Below are positions 5,418-7,918 of a stretch of 7,918 bases of DNA, one piece after another; position 1 is the first letter of the stretch, and each line of letters starts with the position of its first letter. The DNA is from Chitinophaga pinensis. GTDB taxonomy: Bacteria > Bacteroidota > Bacteroidia > UKL13-3. The stretch lies in NCBI GenBank assembly GCA_945875195.1, contig CAMCJW010000129.1, positions 1 through 7,918 on the forward strand. The letters run 5' to 3'. The notes under the pieces were generated by a model. That model ran no database searches. It was not told where the DNA came from and saw nothing but the letters and a program-made list of their open reading frames with translations. The position numbers and the translations under genes are program-made.

Positions 5418-5585
5418 TTACAGTTTGCCGCTTTTTTTGAGCCAAACAAAGAAGAGAACAATGCTGAGGATAAAAAACATGTAGGCTTTGCCCTTTATAA
5501 AGTCTTCTAAAAAGGCAATTAGGAAGCCTATGACTAGAGACGCAATGGCTAAAATAAGCCAATTTCTAAGTATCCATTTATCCAT
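5418..5585 (-). CDS. Small two-helix membrane protein (55 aa) coupled to lptC
   Basis: ATG at 5585-5583 through TAA at 5420-5418 encodes 55 residues beginning MDKWILRNWL and ending KKSGKL. Two hydrophobic stretches, about residues 9-27 and 35-50, are separated by a short charged loop (EDFIKGKAY), and the C-terminus is basic. This reads as a hairpin inner-membrane protein with both ends probably inside. The A of its ATG is the last base of the lptC stop (TAATG), a classic coupling arrangement. I do not recognise the family. Being last in a coaX, barrel, lptC string suggests an envelope role, but this is only context. A longer overlapping frame in the same stretch (5350-5562) has no protein-like composition and is rejected. 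Confidence 0.72.
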   Translation of the reverse strand: MDKWILRNWLILAIASLVIGFLIAFLEDFIKGKAYMFFILSIVLFFVWLKKSGKL

Positions 5586-6127
5586 TATTGCTTTAAACTA
5601 ATAATACCCGAAATATTTAAAACTTTAAATTTGGTAAATTCTGTATTCGATTCAAATCCAGTACCTATAATAATTCTATCTGGTGAGGTAATGCGAACAA
5701 ATTTATCGGAGTAAATGCGGTCTGTTTTTTCATCCCAAATAAGTTCCTCTGTTTTAAGTGTATCGCCTTTGTTGTTGATTACACTTACATCTTTTCTTGC
5801 AGTAATGGTCCTTTCTCGCTCATTTCTGATGGCATACTTGCTTTTAATATAACTATTGATTTTGCCCTCATTGCTATAAAAATAAGCGGTTATTCCGTCA
5901 CGCATTTCTGTTTCACTTTTATTCTCAGTAGCATAACGCTCCAAAATAGGCGCAAATAATTTGGCTTTCAAAAAGCCACTATCGGTATAGCTAATACTCA
6001 CATTTGATCCTACTTCAACAGGTAAATCTTTGGCAAGTGAAACTGCCTTGGCCAAATTTTCTTCCTTGGGACCGCATCCAATGACTAATCCCAAAAAAAT
6101 GAACATACCTAACAAATATTTAATCAT
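5585..6127 (-). CDS. lptC: LPS export ABC transporter periplasmic protein LptC
   Basis: A 180-aa protein close to the usual LptC length. LptC takes lipopolysaccharide from the LptB2FG transporter and hands it to LptA across the periplasm. The N-terminus is a lipoprotein signal with lipobox L14-V-I-G-C18, so it is probably lipid-anchored, in contrast to the helix-anchored E. coli form. The periplasmic domain shows the beta-jellyroll strand pattern, with SGFLKAKLFAP near 50-60, ITAYFYSNEG near 79-88, GDTLKTEELIWDEKTDRIYS at 121-140, KFVRITSPD and GTGFES at 155-160. These last segments are typical of Bacteroidota LptC. The ATG overlaps the end of the barrel gene by 8 nt and the stop overlaps the small membrane protein by 1 nt, so translation is likely coupled in both directions. 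No other lpt gene is in view. Confidence 0.93.
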   Translation of the reverse strand: MIKYLLGMFIFLGLVIGCGPKEENLAKAVSLAKDLPVEVGSNVSISYTDSGFLKAKLFAPILERYATENKSETEMRDGITAYFYSNEGKINSYIKSKYAIRNERERTITARKDVSVINNKGDTLKTEELIWDEKTDRIYSDKFVRITSPDRIIIGTGFESNTEFTKFKVLNISGIISLKQ

Positions 6128-7427
6128 ACCTGTAGCGATAAAACCACTTATCAGAAAAACTCACTCCTAAATAAATCCTAAAATAATTTTCTTGAACCAA
6201 GCCATTTTCAATCGTTCCTCTGCGCGCCAATTCAATGCCTACATTCACCTTCGACCTACTTTTAGCCATTGGCAAGCCCAACCCAGCTGTAAAAGCAACA
6301 ACATCCACACCTGTGCCTCTAACTATTAAATTACTTTTTTCGAACCTACCTCCCATTCTGTATTCAATTCTTGAGAGGTAATTCTTGCTTTTAAAATTTG
6401 GGGTATAACTTCCTCCAAGGCTGGCACCAAAACTATTGCGCAATGAATCTGCCCCACCAAAACTCCTGTAGTTGCTCCATAAGGTACCTTTAATATCTGC
6501 TGCCAAAGTCCACATATCTCTCCTAGAAAAACTAATACCTGTTTTCCAAGACAGCGGCGATGTTACCGTTCCATTGACACCTTTTTCTGAAAAGATGGTG
6601 TCTTTAATGCCATTGATACTGCCAATTGGCAATGAGCGCAGGAGGTAACTTTGCTCTGCTTTTAAATCTATTTGTGGGGTCACAGTAGCACCAATTACCC
6701 AATCATAATCTTTGCGTAAATTACCTTGAGTTATTGAAAAAGTATCGTGTATTTGAACGCCTGCATCAAATAACCAACCATGAATATAGTTCGATTTATC
6801 TTCATTGATATTGAACATATTGTACTTAGTCGGAATTAATAATTGAGTGGTATTGGTAATTTCGCCAAAAAGGTAATTTGCATTAAACCCTACACTTACA
6901 TTTCTATGCAGGCGCATGCCATAACCCATGTAAAATTTAGAAATGCCTCCCCTACCTACAAAACTATTGATGGCATCAATATTAAAAGTGTCTTGAGGCA
7001 ATTTCACTAGTGATTTAATGTTATAACCCACCCCAGAAAAAGGCGTGGCACCAAAGGAGATTCCAATTCCACGTTTAGGTGAAATGGGTATGCCAAAATT
7101 AAAATAAGAAATCCATGCGTTGTCAACTGAAGTATTGGTACCAGCACCCTGAAAATTAGCAAAACTCAAAGTAGCGCCCGCCTCTATATTGGTAGTTAAA
7201 ATAGATGAATAAGAGGCAGGATTCAACATATTCACCGAAAAAGGATTTCTTATTGCCTGGTTGGTTTGACCCATAGAATAAGTATTGGCATTACCTGGAT
7301 AAATGATATCTCCTACACCAATAATGGAATAGGGCGATTTGGTAATATTTTGAGCCGATAAAAATGAAGCATTGCCCCAACACCCAATTAAAAAAATTAA
7401 AACCAGCCTTAGGGCGTTATTCTGCAT
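6120..7427 (-). CDS. Outer-membrane beta-barrel protein (FadL/OmpP1-like)
   Basis: A 435-aa exported protein. The signal peptide ends near A25 (FLSA then QN), a usual Bacteroidota cleavage site. An L-I-G-C tetrad at 13-16 looks like a lipobox but sits very early, so signal peptidase I is preferred. The mature start has SPYSIIGVGD (31-40), MGQTNQAIR (52-60) and NMLNPASYSSI (66-76). That pattern, with the NPA motif, is shared with FadL-like barrels common in this phylum. The rest is rich in alternating aromatic/glycine strands (YMGYGMRLHRNVSVGFNANY, KVNVGIELARRG) and ends with aromatic strands up to FYRYRYD. Substrate unknown. It overlaps coaX by 11 nt and lptC by 8 nt. The linkage with lptC suggests a role in outer-membrane upkeep (inference). 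Confidence 0.85.
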   Translation of the reverse strand: MQNNALRLVLIFLIGCWGNASFLSAQNITKSPYSIIGVGDIIYPGNANTYSMGQTNQAIRNPFSVNMLNPASYSSILTTNIEAGATLSFANFQGAGTNTSVDNAWISYFNFGIPISPKRGIGISFGATPFSGVGYNIKSLVKLPQDTFNIDAINSFVGRGGISKFYMGYGMRLHRNVSVGFNANYLFGEITNTTQLLIPTKYNMFNINEDKSNYIHGWLFDAGVQIHDTFSITQGNLRKDYDWVIGATVTPQIDLKAEQSYLLRSLPIGSINGIKDTIFSEKGVNGTVTSPLSWKTGISFSRRDMWTLAADIKGTLWSNYRSFGGADSLRNSFGASLGGSYTPNFKSKNYLSRIEYRMGGRFEKSNLIVRGTGVDVVAFTAGLGLPMAKSRSKVNVGIELARRGTIENGLVQENYFRIYLGVSFSDKWFYRYRYD

Positions 7428-7918
7428 TATGAGTCAATATTTTATTTAATCCGTACAACAATAGCTGTTCGTGTGCAAATATGCTTGTTTTTATGCTTTT
7501 TGCCAACACTTCTCCATCTCCCCCTGTAAGTAAAACCTTCAAATCTGGATTATTCTCCTGATAACGTGTAATTAAGTACTCTATTTCACCCACCAAACCA
7601 AAATAGGCACCAGTTAACAAACAAGTATCAGTAGACCTGCCCAAAAAATCGCTAGGTCTTTCCCATTCTGGTAAGGGCAATTTACCTGTAAACGCATGCA
7701 TGGCATTTAAGCGCATGTGCAAACCTGGTGTAATATTTCCTCCCAAATACTCCTGTGACGAATTAAGTAAGTCGTATGTTACACAAGTTCCTGCATCTAT
7801 TATCAAACAAGCATTATCAGGGAAAAATTGCATGGCCCCTGCTACCAAAGCCATTCTATCTGCCCCTAAAGTTTCTTTGGTTTGATATAAATTTTTAAAA
7901 GGCAATTTCAACTCTTTG
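7417..7918 (-). CDS. coaX: Type III pantothenate kinase, C-terminal part (5' partial)
   Basis: The minus-strand frame stays open to base 7918, so the start lies outside; the TTG at 7911 is an internal Leu. About 166 residues of a protein usually near 240-260 are visible. CoaX phosphorylates pantothenate with ATP, the first step of coenzyme A synthesis, and works as a cytoplasmic dimer that needs a monovalent cation. Seen here are LGADR (about visible 17-21), the second phosphate-binding motif IIDAGTCVTYD (about 39-49), EYLGGNITPGL (about 56-66) and VLLTGGDGEVLA (about 128-139). All match the ASKHA-fold CoaX family. The N-terminal DxGN(T/S) motif is beyond the edge. Its stop lies 11 nt inside the barrel gene, so the two are probably on one transcript whose promoter is upstream of the window. 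Confidence 0.95.
   Translation of the reverse strand, partial: KELKLPFKNLYQTKETLGADRMALVAGAMQFFPDNACLIIDAGTCVTYDLLNSSQEYLGGNITPGLHMRLNAMHAFTGKLPLPEWERPSDFLGRSTDTCLLTGAYFGLVGEIEYLITRYQENNPDLKVLLTGGDGEVLAKSIKTSIFAHEQLLLYGLNKILTHNAE

Noticed and set aside
5350..5562. Minus-strand frame of 70 codons after the hairpin block
   Set aside because: Overlaps the much more protein-like 55-aa membrane frame in another register, has a Cys/His/Arg-rich composition without pattern, and runs into repeat sequence.

Overview
The window looks like chromosomal DNA from a member of the Bacteroidota. It is AT-rich, its genes lack clear Shine-Dalgarno sequences, and two promoter candidates fit the Bacteroidota form (TTG/T-rich -33 and TAnnTTTG -7). 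The gene families also fit: a LytS/LytTR pair with a LiaF-like protein, and coaX, an outer-membrane barrel and lptC in a row. Genus or family cannot be fixed from this sequence.

Layout. Positions 1-1305 (+) hold the C-terminal half of 2-oxoglutarate dehydrogenase E1 (sucA), cut by the left edge. Convergent to it, after a 6-bp gap, is a four-gene minus-strand operon that reads from 4230 down to 1312: a LiaF-like membrane protein, a small DUF4288-type protein, a LytS-type sensor kinase and a LytTR response regulator. The last three are tightly packed, with a 2-nt gap and a 4-nt overlap. The regulator and kinase form a complete two-component pair, and the LiaF-like protein suggests envelope-stress sensing (inference). 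A 153-bp divergent region (4231-4383) carries a promoter candidate on each strand. On the other side it drives a membrane-anchored SRPBCC protein (4384-4947, +).

From 4948 to 5417 there is no intact gene. This stretch is the most unusual part of the window. Three hairpins (5053-5137) recur in mirror order and reverse orientation (5262-5349), with identical 11-nt and 23-nt spacings and base-pair-preserving changes in two of the three stems. Between the arms lies a 35-codon minus-strand reading frame without a start, which resembles the C-terminus of IS200/IS605-type (Y1, RAYT-like) transposases. I read the block as the deleted remnant of a hairpin-flanked transposase element. It is bordered by a perfect 16-bp palindrome on one side and a decayed copy of that palindrome on the other.

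Positions 5418-7918 (-) hold a compact overlapping gene string: coaX (type III pantothenate kinase, cut by the right edge), an outer-membrane beta-barrel protein, lptC (lipopolysaccharide export) and a 55-residue two-helix membrane protein whose start overlaps the lptC stop by one base. The overlaps (11, 8 and 1 nt) suggest one transcript with coupled translation.
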